Assembly (NCBI GenBank): GCA_903905505.1
Contig: CAIVGL010000126.1
Coordinates: 42,548-106,547 of the forward strand
From: an uncultured Bacteroidia bacterium
Lineage (GTDB): Bacteria > Bacteroidota > Bacteroidia > Bacteroidales > Prolixibacteraceae
DNA: 64,000 nucleotides
Reading direction: 5' to 3'
The notes below the pieces were generated by a model. The model was not told where the DNA came from, searched no databases, and worked only from the letters and a program-made list of their open reading frames with translations. The translations under genes and the position numbers were made by a program. Below, one piece after another: positions 42,648-51,470 of the stretch. The number at the start of each line of letters is the position of its first letter. Positions within the stretch are counted from its first letter, which is position 1.

Positions 42648-43211
42648 ATGACAACCATTCTAACGAAACAGACTGCTTTAATCTTAATTGATATCCAAAA
42701 GGGATTCGATCAGATAGACTACTGGGGCGATCATCGGAATAACCCCGAGGCGGAGGTCAATGCTGCTCGCTTATTGGCACTCTGGAGAGAAAATGACTTC
42801 TCTATCTTTCACATCAAACATTGCTCTTTAAATCCAAATTCCATCTTAGTCGAAGGTCATCCAGGAAATGATTTCAAAGAGATTACCGCTCCAATAGCGG
42901 GTGAAACGATAATTAAGAAAAATGTCAATAGTGCCTTTATCAACACCGATCTCAAGCGGCAGCTAGACGATTTGCAGGTTAACAAAATTGTACTCGTTGG
43001 TTTGACTACCGATCATTGCATCTCTACAACTGCTCGGATGGCTGGCAATTATGGCTATGAAGTTTTTGTTGTTCGTGATGCTACTGCAACTTTTGACCGT
43101 AAAGGTTCAGATGACAAACATTTTTCAGCTCAAACGATGCACGATACGGCCTTGGCAAGTCTGAATGGGGAGTTTGCGACGATACTAAACACTGCTGATT
43201 TAGCTTTGTAG
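42648..43211 (+). CDS. Isochorismatase-family cysteine hydrolase
   Basis: This 187-residue protein has the catalytic triad of the family: D15 in ALILIDIQKGF, K90 in ETIIKKNVNSAF and C124 in VGLTTDHCISTTAR. The metal or substrate loop lies between. Relatives hydrolyse nicotinamide, isochorismate, carbamoyl compounds or other amides; residues here do not pick one. Its end overlaps the convergent SEC-C gene by 12 bases (43200-43211). Confidence 0.9.
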   Translation: MTTILTKQTALILIDIQKGFDQIDYWGDHRNNPEAEVNAARLLALWRENDFSIFHIKHCSLNPNSILVEGHPGNDFKEITAPIAGETIIKKNVNSAFINTDLKRQLDDLQVNKIVLVGLTTDHCISTTARMAGNYGYEVFVVRDATATFDRKGSDDKHFSAQTMHDTALASLNGEFATILNTADLAL

Positions 43212-44045
43212 ACAGCAGCTTTTGTATTTCTTGCCAGATCCGCAAGGGCACGCATCATTACGACCCACATTATTGAATAAATTGGCAAGCATAGGATTTT
43301 CTTCCTCAAACAATTCTACCACCTTTTTATAATGAGCTTCCCAATTACCTCGTTGATGATAGAAGCAGTTGGGCTTACTCTCTTTCACTTCAAATAATTC
43401 CAGCGCGTAGTTAAGCTCTTCACGGATGAGATTCTCATTCGTCCCTTTCTCGGTATAGGATTGAAAAGATTCATGTAATTCACTCACTTCACTTTTGCAG
43501 GAGTTAAGCTTGGCCTCAGCGGCATGAACGGCCAATAATGGTTTCCAACCTGTATCAGGATGACTTAATAATCTTGAAACTTGAGCGCCATGCACCTCGT
43601 CATTGGCAAAGTAGATCGAATCGTATAAGAACAGATAAGGTGCATTGCTCCGTTTAGCTACCTGTTTCTCGATCGCATCTAAGAAATTCACAACCAGTTC
43701 GGGATACCTTTCAGAAAGCATTCCGACGAGATATAACCCTTGCTCGTCTAATAGATCCCAGTCGGGTGAGTCGGGAGTGGTAAAAAGATTGATCACCGAA
43801 GGGATCACTTTCTGCGTCGAATGGACTTCGGCTAAGATGGCATACCACAATGGAAGGTTAGGTAAACTCTTGTTTAGTGCCAGAATGCGCTCATTGTAAG
43901 CATTGTCAAGATGGAATATTATTTTATTCTCTAAATCTTCGTCGTAGGGCATCGAGCATAAAACTTCCAAGGCCTCAAAGGGAATTCCGTCAACATCGGA
44001 ATGCAGTACGGCTAATGCATCAGCTTTTGTCATTGTTTCGTTCAT
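43200..44045 (-). CDS. SEC-C motif protein with DUF1186-like region
   Basis: This 281-residue protein ends with the SEC-C zinc motif GRNDACPCGSGKKYKSCC, where three Cys and a terminal Cys bind Zn2+. The rest is a helical repeat region resembling DUF1186 (DEQGLYLVGMLSERYPELVVNF; APYLFLYDSIYFANDEVHGA). SEC-C motifs occur at the end of SecA and on many uncharacterised proteins, where they may mediate protein or ribosome contacts. Function unknown. Its -7 box is only 8 bases from the ATG, so the mRNA may be nearly leaderless. Confidence 0.85.
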   Translation of the reverse strand: MNETMTKADALAVLHSDVDGIPFEALEVLCSMPYDEDLENKIIFHLDNAYNERILALNKSLPNLPLWYAILAEVHSTQKVIPSVINLFTTPDSPDWDLLDEQGLYLVGMLSERYPELVVNFLDAIEKQVAKRSNAPYLFLYDSIYFANDEVHGAQVSRLLSHPDTGWKPLLAVHAAEAKLNSCKSEVSELHESFQSYTEKGTNENLIREELNYALELFEVKESKPNCFYHQRGNWEAHYKKVVELFEEENPMLANLFNNVGRNDACPCGSGKKYKSCCLQS

Positions 44046-44052
44046 AGGGTCA

Positions 44053-44060
44053 CAAAGATA
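44053..44060 (-). promoter_or_regulatory. -7 box just upstream of the SEC-C gene
   Basis: TATCTTTG on the minus strand matches TAnnTTTG and ends 8 bases from the ATG at 44045, implying a very short or absent leader if it is used. Confidence 0.45.
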
Positions 44061-44243
44061 AAGGATATCTTAAGGTAAAACTGCAAAGATGAAATTTTTC
44101 CAACCGTTAGATGTTATCGTATTTAAAGGGATTAACTCTAGTTATTTGGTGAAATGTTATTTTTTAGTGCTATTGATCTGTTTTGTCTAATATTTTTATG
44201 ATCTTTGTTGTATGATTTTATGAATTAGTCGTATAATCCGTTT

Positions 44244-44663
44244 ATGAAGAAACTCTTATCCATAATCTTTGCACTTCTTATCCTCCTTTCTGGGTTGCAC
44301 ATTACTGTGGCTAGCCATTATTGCGGAGGTGAGATGTCGGTTGCTAAAGTCTCTGTTTCTGGAGAGCTGGCGACTTGTGGTATGGAGGATGGTTTAACAC
44401 CTTGCTCAGCACCGGTTAAGGTTGGTGCTACGTCATGCTGCAAAGACAAAGTTTCTGCTTTCCTTGTCGACTCTAATTATGCCCCTTCTTATACCTTAAC
44501 AGCGAAAATCAAACCGTTGTTGGTAAAGGATTATGGCTTTCAAGCTTCTCTTGAGAGTCATTTTAAGCATTCTGTAAGCCTTACTTGTTCCAATAATAGT
44601 CCGCCAGGGCTCTATTGTGTTAGTGCTGTGAGCTTACCGACTATTTGTGTTTTCCGTATTTGA
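44244..44663 (+). CDS. Secreted HYC-motif cysteine-rich protein
   Basis: This 139-residue protein has a signal peptide (MKKLLSIIFALLILLSGLHI) followed by VASHYCGGEMSVAKVS, the HYC motif of a short family common in Bacteroidota. Further cysteines occur in LATCGMEDG, LTPCSAP, TSCCKDK, SLTCSNN and LYCVS. The pattern suggests metal binding or disulfides in the periplasm. It lies 98 bases upstream of an HMA-domain gene on the same strand, consistent with metal homeostasis. No enzyme motif is seen. Confidence 0.8.
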   Translation: MKKLLSIIFALLILLSGLHITVASHYCGGEMSVAKVSVSGELATCGMEDGLTPCSAPVKVGATSCCKDKVSAFLVDSNYAPSYTLTAKIKPLLVKDYGFQASLESHFKHSVSLTCSNNSPPGLYCVSAVSLPTICVFRI

Positions 44664-44761
44664 TTTTGAGATTTTACCTCTTTTTTTAGCATGCTGAACA
44701 TCAGTGTGCCCTATTATTATTGTAAAATTTCATTTTTAAAAAATATTAAAATCAAATCGTT

Positions 44762-45115
44762 ATGAAAACATTTAAAATTATCGTTGTAGCTTTAATCGTA
44801 ATCGCTTTTGGCTTCACTTCAAATGCAAATACTCCAGGAACTACTCAAGCTGGTGCTGCTAAAACAGAAACACTTAAGGTTTCAGGTAAATGTGGTAATT
44901 GCAAGTCTAGAATTGAAAAGGCTGCAAAAATTGATGGAGTTGCCAAAGCTGAGTGGAGTGCAGATAGTCAATCACTTGCTGTAACTTATGATTCTTCAAA
45001 AGCTAATCTTGATAAGATTGGTAAAAGCGTTGCTGCTGTAGGTCATGATAACGCGAAAGCGAAATCTGATGATAAAGTATATGGCGCACTTCCTGGTTGC
45101 TGCAAATACAAATAA
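44762..45115 (+). CDS. Periplasmic heavy-metal-associated (HMA) domain protein
   Basis: This 117-residue protein has a signal peptide (MKTFKIIVVALIVIAFGFTS) and an HMA fold with the metal site SGKCGNCKSRIEKAAK (CGNC). A second cysteine pair sits at the extreme C-terminus (GALPGCCKYK). HMA domains bind Cu(I) or Zn(II) and pass it to transporters or sensors. Together with the HYC protein it may form a small copper-handling unit; no P-type ATPase is nearby. A strong terminator follows. Confidence 0.9.
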   Translation: MKTFKIIVVALIVIAFGFTSNANTPGTTQAGAAKTETLKVSGKCGNCKSRIEKAAKIDGVAKAEWSADSQSLAVTYDSSKANLDKIGKSVAAVGHDNAKAKSDDKVYGALPGCCKYK

Positions 45116-45132
45116 TTAAGTCGTTCCTTTTT

Positions 45133-45177
45133 AAGATGGACTTTGAAGACAATATTCTAGTCTTCGAAGTCCATCTT
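45133..45177. terminator. Terminator between the HMA gene and the POT gene
   Basis: An 18-base stem (45133-45150 with 45160-45177, one T-G pair; core AAGATGGACTT) with a 9-base loop and T-run serves the convergent genes. Confidence 0.9.
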
Positions 45178-45186
45178 TTTTTTATC

Positions 45187-46971
45187 CTAATTCGTCACTT
45201 TCTCTAATCGCTTAATCATCGAGAACATAAAGGCGGCAGAGATTAGGCAGCAGATGATAAAGATGGCCCAAAGTTGCCATAAATCAATCTTACCCCAGAA
45301 GAAGCTACCAACAATAAGGAGTTTGTTTCCTACTGCAGCAGCCAATAGCCATCCTCCTTGCATCAATCCTTGGAAGCGAGCGGGTGCAACCTTTGAGACA
45401 AAAGATAATCCCATAGGACTTAAGAACAGCTCGGCAAAGGTTAAGATCAGATAACTGTTGATCAGCCAATATGGCGATACTCGTGATGAGTCAGGTACTG
45501 GAGCACCATTTAATTCGTGGGGTGAAACTAAATTTAGCGAAGCAATCAGTACAACTAAAAATCCAAGTGCCGCTATAATCATCCCAAACCCAATTTTCTT
45601 TGGCGTTGAGGGCTCAATCCCTGCCTTGTTTAATAGTGCAAAGATGGCCATGACTAAAGTTGTAAGTGCCACAATAAAGAGCGGATTGAAGGATTGGAAC
45701 ACCTCAGGCGCAATAGCGTTCTGTGCATTGTTGTGACTAATGAAATAGTACGATAAACCACCTCCGATAACGGTAAGCGCCGATCCTAATATTCTAGTCC
45801 TTGATTTTTTGTCTTTCCCAATCACGATAAACAGACCTGCAATAGTTGTGATAACAGCCAATAATGACCATAAATCAAAGAACAGGTAAGTAAATGCGCT
45901 AACCTCTTTGGTTATATAATCGCGGGCGAAGAAGGTGAGTGTTAATCCGTTTTGATGGAATGACATCCAGAAGAAGATAACGACAGTAAACACCAATATT
46001 AGGGCGATAATTCTAGGTTTCTCTTCTTTTGTTGATACGGTGATGATCCAGGCCACAAATATTCCAAATAAACCTACTGCTAAAGCAATATCTCGAACTC
46101 CTAATCCAAAGTTAATGATCGAGAAAAGGATAACTCCTACCGCTAAGGCTAAGGCGAATGCCCATGGTTTCTTTTCGACCTGTGCCTTCTTCTCTGTTTT
46201 CGAAACTTCTTTGTTTGGTAAGTGCTTATTGAAAATTACATAAACCAGCATTGAAAGGAGCATAGCCCCTGCAGCTATCCCAAAAGCATAGTTGTACCCA
46301 GTAGAGAAAACATTGATATAGCTGTTGGCAAATTTAGATAGGTCAGTGATAGGACCAGTAAGGCTTACCTTGTTGGCTAATTCTTGAAATTTAGCCACAT
46401 CGCCAAGCGTACCATTGATGTATTGGTGGCAGAGCGCTGGCAGACTGCCATCGTGCAAAAATCCATTCGTTTTTAAAAACCAGTTTCTCGCTCCAGTGGC
46501 AGCAAAGGGGGCAAAAAATGCTCCTACATTAATTCCCATATAGAAAACCATAAAGGCGGAGTCTCGAAGTTTTTCATATTTTGGATCATCGTAAAGTTGA
46601 CCCACAACAGCTTGGAGGTTTCCTTTGAAGAGGCCGTTGCCAAAAGCGATAATAAATAGACTTGCAAGCGTTAGATTTAAGGATACTCCCGGAATAGCCA
46701 TTAAAACATAGCCTGAGAACATGATGAATAACCCTCCAAAAATTACCAACTTATATTTTTTTGTGGCATCAGCTAACATTCCACCAAATAAGGCAAGTGC
46801 ATAAATGCCAAAGTAAAAAGAGCTGTAATGTCCGCCTGCTTCCTGTTCGGTTAGTCCAAATTTAACCTGAAGAAATAAAACTAAAATGGCCATCATGGTA
46901 TAGAAACCGAAGCGTTCACCCATATTGGCAAAAAAGGCTACTAAGAGTCCTTTGGGATGTCCTTTAAGCAT
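45187..46971 (-). CDS. Proton-dependent oligopeptide transporter, POT/PTR family
   Basis: This 594-residue protein has at least 12-14 membrane helices and the POT signatures ANMGERFGFYTMMAIL (the ExxERF-like motif), FYMGINVGAFFAPF and FAELFLSPMGLSFVSKVAP. POT carriers import di- and tripeptides with protons. A long loop follows helix 5 or 6 (FLKTNGFLHDGSLPALC), as in larger bacterial members. A -7 box lies 41 bases upstream. It fits with the dipeptidase gene at 51471 in peptide use, though not in one operon. Confidence 0.93.
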   Translation of the reverse strand: MLKGHPKGLLVAFFANMGERFGFYTMMAILVLFLQVKFGLTEQEAGGHYSSFYFGIYALALFGGMLADATKKYKLVIFGGLFIMFSGYVLMAIPGVSLNLTLASLFIIAFGNGLFKGNLQAVVGQLYDDPKYEKLRDSAFMVFYMGINVGAFFAPFAATGARNWFLKTNGFLHDGSLPALCHQYINGTLGDVAKFQELANKVSLTGPITDLSKFANSYINVFSTGYNYAFGIAAGAMLLSMLVYVIFNKHLPNKEVSKTEKKAQVEKKPWAFALALAVGVILFSIINFGLGVRDIALAVGLFGIFVAWIITVSTKEEKPRIIALILVFTVVIFFWMSFHQNGLTLTFFARDYITKEVSAFTYLFFDLWSLLAVITTIAGLFIVIGKDKKSRTRILGSALTVIGGGLSYYFISHNNAQNAIAPEVFQSFNPLFIVALTTLVMAIFALLNKAGIEPSTPKKIGFGMIIAALGFLVVLIASLNLVSPHELNGAPVPDSSRVSPYWLINSYLILTFAELFLSPMGLSFVSKVAPARFQGLMQGGWLLAAAVGNKLLIVGSFFWGKIDLWQLWAIFIICCLISAAFMFSMIKRLEKVTN

Positions 46972-47011
46972 AAGAGAATAGTTTGAAGTGATTGAATAGG
47001 TCTAATTGCAA

Positions 47012-47019
47012 CAAATATA
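47012..47019 (-). promoter_or_regulatory. -7 box of the POT transporter gene
   Basis: TATATTTG on the minus strand matches TAnnTTTG, 41 bases before the ATG at 46971. Confidence 0.5.
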
Positions 47020-47100
47020 GTAAAGTTTTCTTCTGACTTTTAGTTCGCAAGATTTCAAATACTGCCTTTTAGCTTATTTCCTTCCTTCTTTAAATCGCTA

Positions 47101-47131
47101 TTGACTTCCATCCAATTTCTTCGTAGCTTTG
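47101..47131 (+). promoter_or_regulatory. Promoter of nnr
   Basis: TTG (47101-47103), 20 bases, then TAGCTTTG (47124-47131): a textbook Bacteroidota -33/-7 pair. The ATG at 47153 is 22 bases on. The upstream TTG at 47129 lies inside the -7 box, so it cannot be the start codon. Confidence 0.8.
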
Positions 47132-47152
47132 AATACCGTCAATCTTAGCAAA

Positions 47153-48664
47153 ATGAGAATCTTTAAGGCAGAACAAGTTGCGTTTTTGGATGATTATACC
47201 ATTCAAAGTGAGGGTATTAAATCTATTGACTTAATGGAACGCGCTTCAGGTTGTGTTGCCGATTGGATCGTTAATCATTACCAACCTTTGGAGGTTGCTG
47301 TCTTTGCAGGTCCTGGCAACAATGGTGGTGATGCATTAGCTGTCGCTCGATTGTTGATTTTTAAAGGTTTTAACGTCACCGTATTTATACCGAGTTCGGA
47401 GCAAAAATATTCGGATTGTTTTAAAATCAATCTTAATCGACTAGCTGATCTTACTGAAGTGGTGGCATTAGATTGGAAGGGAAACGTCCCTTTGCTAGAT
47501 TTGGCTAAATACCAGTTGATAATTGATGGTTTGTTTGGGTCTGGTTTATCCCGGCCTTTATCTGGTTATCCATCCGAATTGGTTAAACATCTCAATCAAT
47601 CGAATATTCCGATTGTTTCTATCGATATTCCTTCTGGCTTAATGAGCGAGCCTGATGGGTTTGTTTTATCAGAATCTATTATCACTTCCACATATACTTT
47701 GACCTTTGAATTTCCTAAGTTGAGCTTCTTTTTTGAAGCTAGTGCTCCCTATGTAGGTCGCTGGGAGATTCTCTCTATAGGCATCGATTCAAAAGCTAAA
47801 GAGCTTTCTGAGACGACCTGGAACTATTCTGATCGCAATTATATTTCGTCCATTATTCATGATCGCCCAAAATTTTCACATAAAGGGACTTTTGGTCATG
47901 CGTTATTGGTTGCTGGGAGCAAAGGAAAGATGGGTGCCGCAATCTTAGCCGCTAGAGCTTCTCTTCGTTCGGGCGTTGGCTTGCTGACTGCTCACGTACC
48001 TTCTTGTGGAAATGAAATTATGCATGCTTCTGTCCCTGAGGCGATGGTTCGTGCCGACAATGGCGAATTTACAGTAACAAATATACCCGTTTCTGATGCT
48101 ATCAAGGCCATTGGCATTGGCCCAGGGATAGGTACCTCAAAAGAAACAGCAAATGCGTTAAAGAAGCTTTTGTCGTCTTGTGATGTGCCATTGGTGCTCG
48201 ATGCCGATGCCTTAAATATTCTTTCCGAGAATCGCGAACTACTTCCTTTATTGCCTAAAAACACGATTTTAACTCCCCATCCAAAGGAGTTGGAGAGACT
48301 GGTTGGAAAATCTTTATCGGCCTTTGAACGGTTGAGATTGGCTGTTGATTTTGCGAAGAAGTACCAAGTTTATGTCATTCTTAAAGGTGCTCATACTGCA
48401 ATGCTCTTGCCTGATGGTCAGTGCTGGTTTAATAGTACTGGAAATCCAGGAATGGCAACGGCAGGAAGTGGTGATGTTTTGACGGGTATTTTGTTAGGAC
48501 TCGTTACGCAGGGCTATACTTCGAAAGAGGCTTGTCTGTTAGGGGTTTATCTGCATGGACTCTCGGGTGATCTTGCACTTGAAAATGGGTCAGAAGAATC
48601 GTTGGTAGCTGGTGATCTAATTGAAAATCTAGGAAAGGCCTTTACGACACTTAAAAATGACTAG
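47153..48664 (+). CDS. nnr: Bifunctional NAD(P)H-hydrate epimerase / ADP-dependent NAD(P)H-hydrate dehydratase
   Basis: The start at ATG 47153 gives 503 residues (MRIFKAEQVAFLDDYTIQS). The N-terminal YjeF_N epimerase domain (1 to about 210) has VAVFAGPGNNGGDALAVARLL and IPIVSIDIPSG. The C-terminal ribokinase-like dehydratase domain (about 225-500) has HALLVAGSKGKMGAAILAA and NSTGNPGMATAGSGDVLTG. Together they repair damaged hydrated NAD(P)H. It is a monocistronic gene with its own strong promoter. Confidence 0.95.
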   Translation: MRIFKAEQVAFLDDYTIQSEGIKSIDLMERASGCVADWIVNHYQPLEVAVFAGPGNNGGDALAVARLLIFKGFNVTVFIPSSEQKYSDCFKINLNRLADLTEVVALDWKGNVPLLDLAKYQLIIDGLFGSGLSRPLSGYPSELVKHLNQSNIPIVSIDIPSGLMSEPDGFVLSESIITSTYTLTFEFPKLSFFFEASAPYVGRWEILSIGIDSKAKELSETTWNYSDRNYISSIIHDRPKFSHKGTFGHALLVAGSKGKMGAAILAARASLRSGVGLLTAHVPSCGNEIMHASVPEAMVRADNGEFTVTNIPVSDAIKAIGIGPGIGTSKETANALKKLLSSCDVPLVLDADALNILSENRELLPLLPKNTILTPHPKELERLVGKSLSAFERLRLAVDFAKKYQVYVILKGAHTAMLLPDGQCWFNSTGNPGMATAGSGDVLTGILLGLVTQGYTSKEACLLGVYLHGLSGDLALENGSEESLVAGDLIENLGKAFTTLKND

Positions 48665-48730
48665 ATTTTTGGGGAAGCCAAAAAAAATAATCACTTTTGA
48701 TCTAAGAAAAAAATACGGTTTAAACTAAAA

Positions 48731-49849
48731 ATGCTAAAAATGAACTATTTCTTAAGGTTGTCTCTTGTTGTTTTGTTTATATGGACAAGTTTCCCTTTGC
48801 TTGCTAAGGATGATAAGAAGAAGGGTGCAACAGAACTTGGCGCTTTTCAGGGGGGCGTTTTATACTCACTTCCTCGAACTGGAATACGGATCTTTGCAGA
48901 GGTTACTCAAGAGAAATTTTTCCACGGTCCCTATTTTGAGTTTGCTCAAAAATATATTGGGATAAAAAACGCTCCATCAGCTGACGGCGAAACGTGGCGG
49001 ATCACAAATTTAAGAATTGAAACTTTTGGTACCCCTGATCCATCAGAGGTTCATAGAGCAAATGGAGCAGTTTCATCGATGCTAAGCTTGTCTGATGAAG
49101 GCGTTTTGCTAGGTATCAATACTCAAGTAAAAGCTGAGCCAGCAAAAGTGGCCACCACAGTTTTTACCCCTTCAGTTGTCTTGCCCAAAGAGATATGGCC
49201 TGAATTATCGATGAATTCATATTTTGAAGATAAAGATTCTACAAGACAGTCTAGTAGCAAGGTGAAATCGTTTGAGGAGAAAGCTGCTGAAGCTGCATCG
49301 GATATTTTAAGACTTCGTAAGCAAAGGTCACTTATTTTAGACCCTGACTATGCTCATCTTCCTCCTGATGGCAAAGCATATGAGTTGGTAGTTCAAGAAT
49401 TGAATAAAGTTTCTAGTGAATATGAAGCTTTGTTTATTGGTAAAACTTTTAAAGCCTCTCATACCTATGTTTTTGAGGTTGTTCCAGATGCAAAAGCAAA
49501 TAAACCCTTGGTTGCATTCCGATTTTCGTCAAATTCTGGTGTGATGGCAGAAAGTAATATTGCAGGTAAGCCAATTATGCTTGAATTGGATTCAAGTGCA
49601 GATTTAACGCGAAGCATCGAATCAAAATCTATACCAGTGGCCGGTGAAACCTCTGCGAACGGATTGTTTTATAGAACTCCTGGAGCCGTGGTAGCTCGAT
49701 TGATAAGTGGAAGCGATGTATTGGCGCAGGCACGATTATCAATGGCTCAGTTTGGAGTTGTTTCGGCATTTCCAGATGGATTGTTTAGTGGTGATTATTC
49801 AATCGAATTACACCCTGCTACTGGTGCAATCCGACGCGTAGGTAATTGA
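48731..49849 (+). CDS. DUF4831-family exported protein
   Basis: This 372-residue protein has a signal peptide (MLKMNYFLRLSLVVLFIWTS; ATG 48740 is an alternative start). GGVLYSLPRTGIRIFAEVTQ and GPYFEFAQKYIGI match the DUF4831 pattern, a Bacteroidota-restricted family. The middle contains a charged helical segment (KVKSFEEKAAEAASDILRLRKQRS). The C-terminal part, SRSIESKS-like to FSGDYSIELHPATGAIRRV, is beta-rich. Function unknown. It follows nnr by 66 bases. Confidence 0.85.
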   Translation: MLKMNYFLRLSLVVLFIWTSFPLLAKDDKKKGATELGAFQGGVLYSLPRTGIRIFAEVTQEKFFHGPYFEFAQKYIGIKNAPSADGETWRITNLRIETFGTPDPSEVHRANGAVSSMLSLSDEGVLLGINTQVKAEPAKVATTVFTPSVVLPKEIWPELSMNSYFEDKDSTRQSSSKVKSFEEKAAEAASDILRLRKQRSLILDPDYAHLPPDGKAYELVVQELNKVSSEYEALFIGKTFKASHTYVFEVVPDAKANKPLVAFRFSSNSGVMAESNIAGKPIMLELDSSADLTRSIESKSIPVAGETSANGLFYRTPGAVVARLISGSDVLAQARLSMAQFGVVSAFPDGLFSGDYSIELHPATGAIRRVGN

Positions 49850-50033
49850 TCATTTTATCAATTTTTGTGGCTTATCTTTCGTGAAAGCCAAAGCTTAATC
49901 TATTTGAGACTCTTATTCCTGAATTGAATAAGTCTTGGTTTGTTGTTGCCTAGCCGAACTTTCTATCTGTATGGCCATTTTGGTGATTTTCTAATTAATC
50001 AAATGTTATTGTACTTATACTAAACCCATTAAA

Positions 50034-51437
50034 ATGCAGGAACTGAAAAAATCCCTTCGCGATTCGAAATCCGCACGTTGGTTGATGCTTGGACTGGTGT
50101 CGTTTACCATGATGTGTATGTATTACCTTACAGACGCCATGGCTCCATTGCAAGAGAGATTGCAAGCTAATTTGTCTTGGTCGGCATCAGACTATGGATT
50201 GTTTACTAGTGGATATGGCTGGTTTAATGTCTTTTTATTGATGCTTGTTTTTAGTGGAATGATCCTCGATAAACTTGGCGTTCGATTTACTGGAATTCTT
50301 GCTATTGCCATTATGCTTATTGGTGGTTTTGTTAAGTATCTCGCTATATCTGGCCATTTTCATGGAATGTTTGAACTGTCACTCGGATCGTGGCAAATAA
50401 TTGGACCAACCACAAAATCCGCTGTCATAGCTGGATTGGGATTTGCAATCTTTGGTGTGGGGTGCGAGATGTTTGGTATTGCGGCCAATAAAGCTGTGGT
50501 TCGCTGGTTTCGAGGCAAAGAAATGGCCTTGGCAATAGGATTAAACACCTCTACAGGACGAATTGGAACTGCTTTGGCCATGTTTACCCCAATCCCTTTG
50601 ATTCGTATGACGGGCGATATCAGCATGCCGGTCATCGTTTCCCTTTTCTTGTTGGGAATCGGGTTGCTAGTTTTTGTGCTATTTACGTTTATGGATCGTA
50701 AATTAGACCAGGAAGATGCCGATGCAGGTGTTATGGCTGAGGAGGAATTTAAGTTCGCAGATATCGTCGAAATAGGTAAAAATAGAGCCTTTTGGTACAT
50801 CACCATCCTCTGTGTGCTGTTTTATTCAGCTGTTTTCCCTTTTATTAAATACGCCACCAATATGATTGTTCAGAAGTTTGGAATTTCTGATTCTTTCGCT
50901 GGGTATATACCTGCCTTATTGCCTTTTAGTGCTTTAATTCTCACCCCTGTTTTTGGCAGTATGTTTGATAAAAAAGGGAAAGGCGCCTCAATCATGATCA
51001 TTGGCTCGATATTGCTCGTTTGTGTTCATTTGTTGTTCTCAATCCCTTCACTTAACAGCTTTCCAATCGCTATTGGGTTGGTCATGGTGTTAGGAATTGC
51101 CTTCTCGATGGTTCCTTCAGCCATGTGGCCCTCGATTGCAAAGATTATTCCTCATAGTAAATTGGGTACCGCCTATTCAATTACTTTCTGGGTTCAGAAC
51201 TGGGGTATTATGGGTGTTCCATTACTTATTGGCGTGGTATTGGATAAATATTGCATTACTGGCACGGTTACTAAATTGGTCGATGGAAAAAGTCAACTTG
51301 TTACGCAATATGATTACACGATTCCCATGTTGATATTTAGCTGTTTCGGAGCACTTGCTATCGTATTCTCCTATTTATTGAAAGCGGAGGATCGGAAAAT
51401 GGGGTATGGGCTAGAGAAGCCTAATATCGAAAATTAA
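50034..51437 (+). CDS. MFS transporter, unknown substrate
   Basis: This 467-residue protein has 12 membrane helices. LTDAMAPLQERLQANLSWSASDYGLF and FGVGCEMFGIAANKAVVRWFRGKEMALAIGLNTSTGRIGTALAMF identify it as a major-facilitator carrier. The charged loop MDRKLDQEDADAGVMAEEEF separates the halves. It resembles nitrate/nitrite- and oxalate/formate-type MFS groups only loosely. The pepD gene starts 33 bases after its stop, so the two may be co-transcribed and the substrate might be a peptide or amino acid. That is inference from the neighbour. Confidence 0.85.
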   Translation: MQELKKSLRDSKSARWLMLGLVSFTMMCMYYLTDAMAPLQERLQANLSWSASDYGLFTSGYGWFNVFLLMLVFSGMILDKLGVRFTGILAIAIMLIGGFVKYLAISGHFHGMFELSLGSWQIIGPTTKSAVIAGLGFAIFGVGCEMFGIAANKAVVRWFRGKEMALAIGLNTSTGRIGTALAMFTPIPLIRMTGDISMPVIVSLFLLGIGLLVFVLFTFMDRKLDQEDADAGVMAEEEFKFADIVEIGKNRAFWYITILCVLFYSAVFPFIKYATNMIVQKFGISDSFAGYIPALLPFSALILTPVFGSMFDKKGKGASIMIIGSILLVCVHLLFSIPSLNSFPIAIGLVMVLGIAFSMVPSAMWPSIAKIIPHSKLGTAYSITFWVQNWGIMGVPLLIGVVLDKYCITGTVTKLVDGKSQLVTQYDYTIPMLIFSCFGALAIVFSYLLKAEDRKMGYGLEKPNIEN

Positions 51438-51470
51438 TAGTTGGATTATAATCACTTAAATCAGAAAGAT

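Noticed and set aside
50360..50806. 148-residue minus-strand open frame opposite the MFS gene
   Set aside because: It mirrors the conserved MFS sequence and has no start context or promoter.
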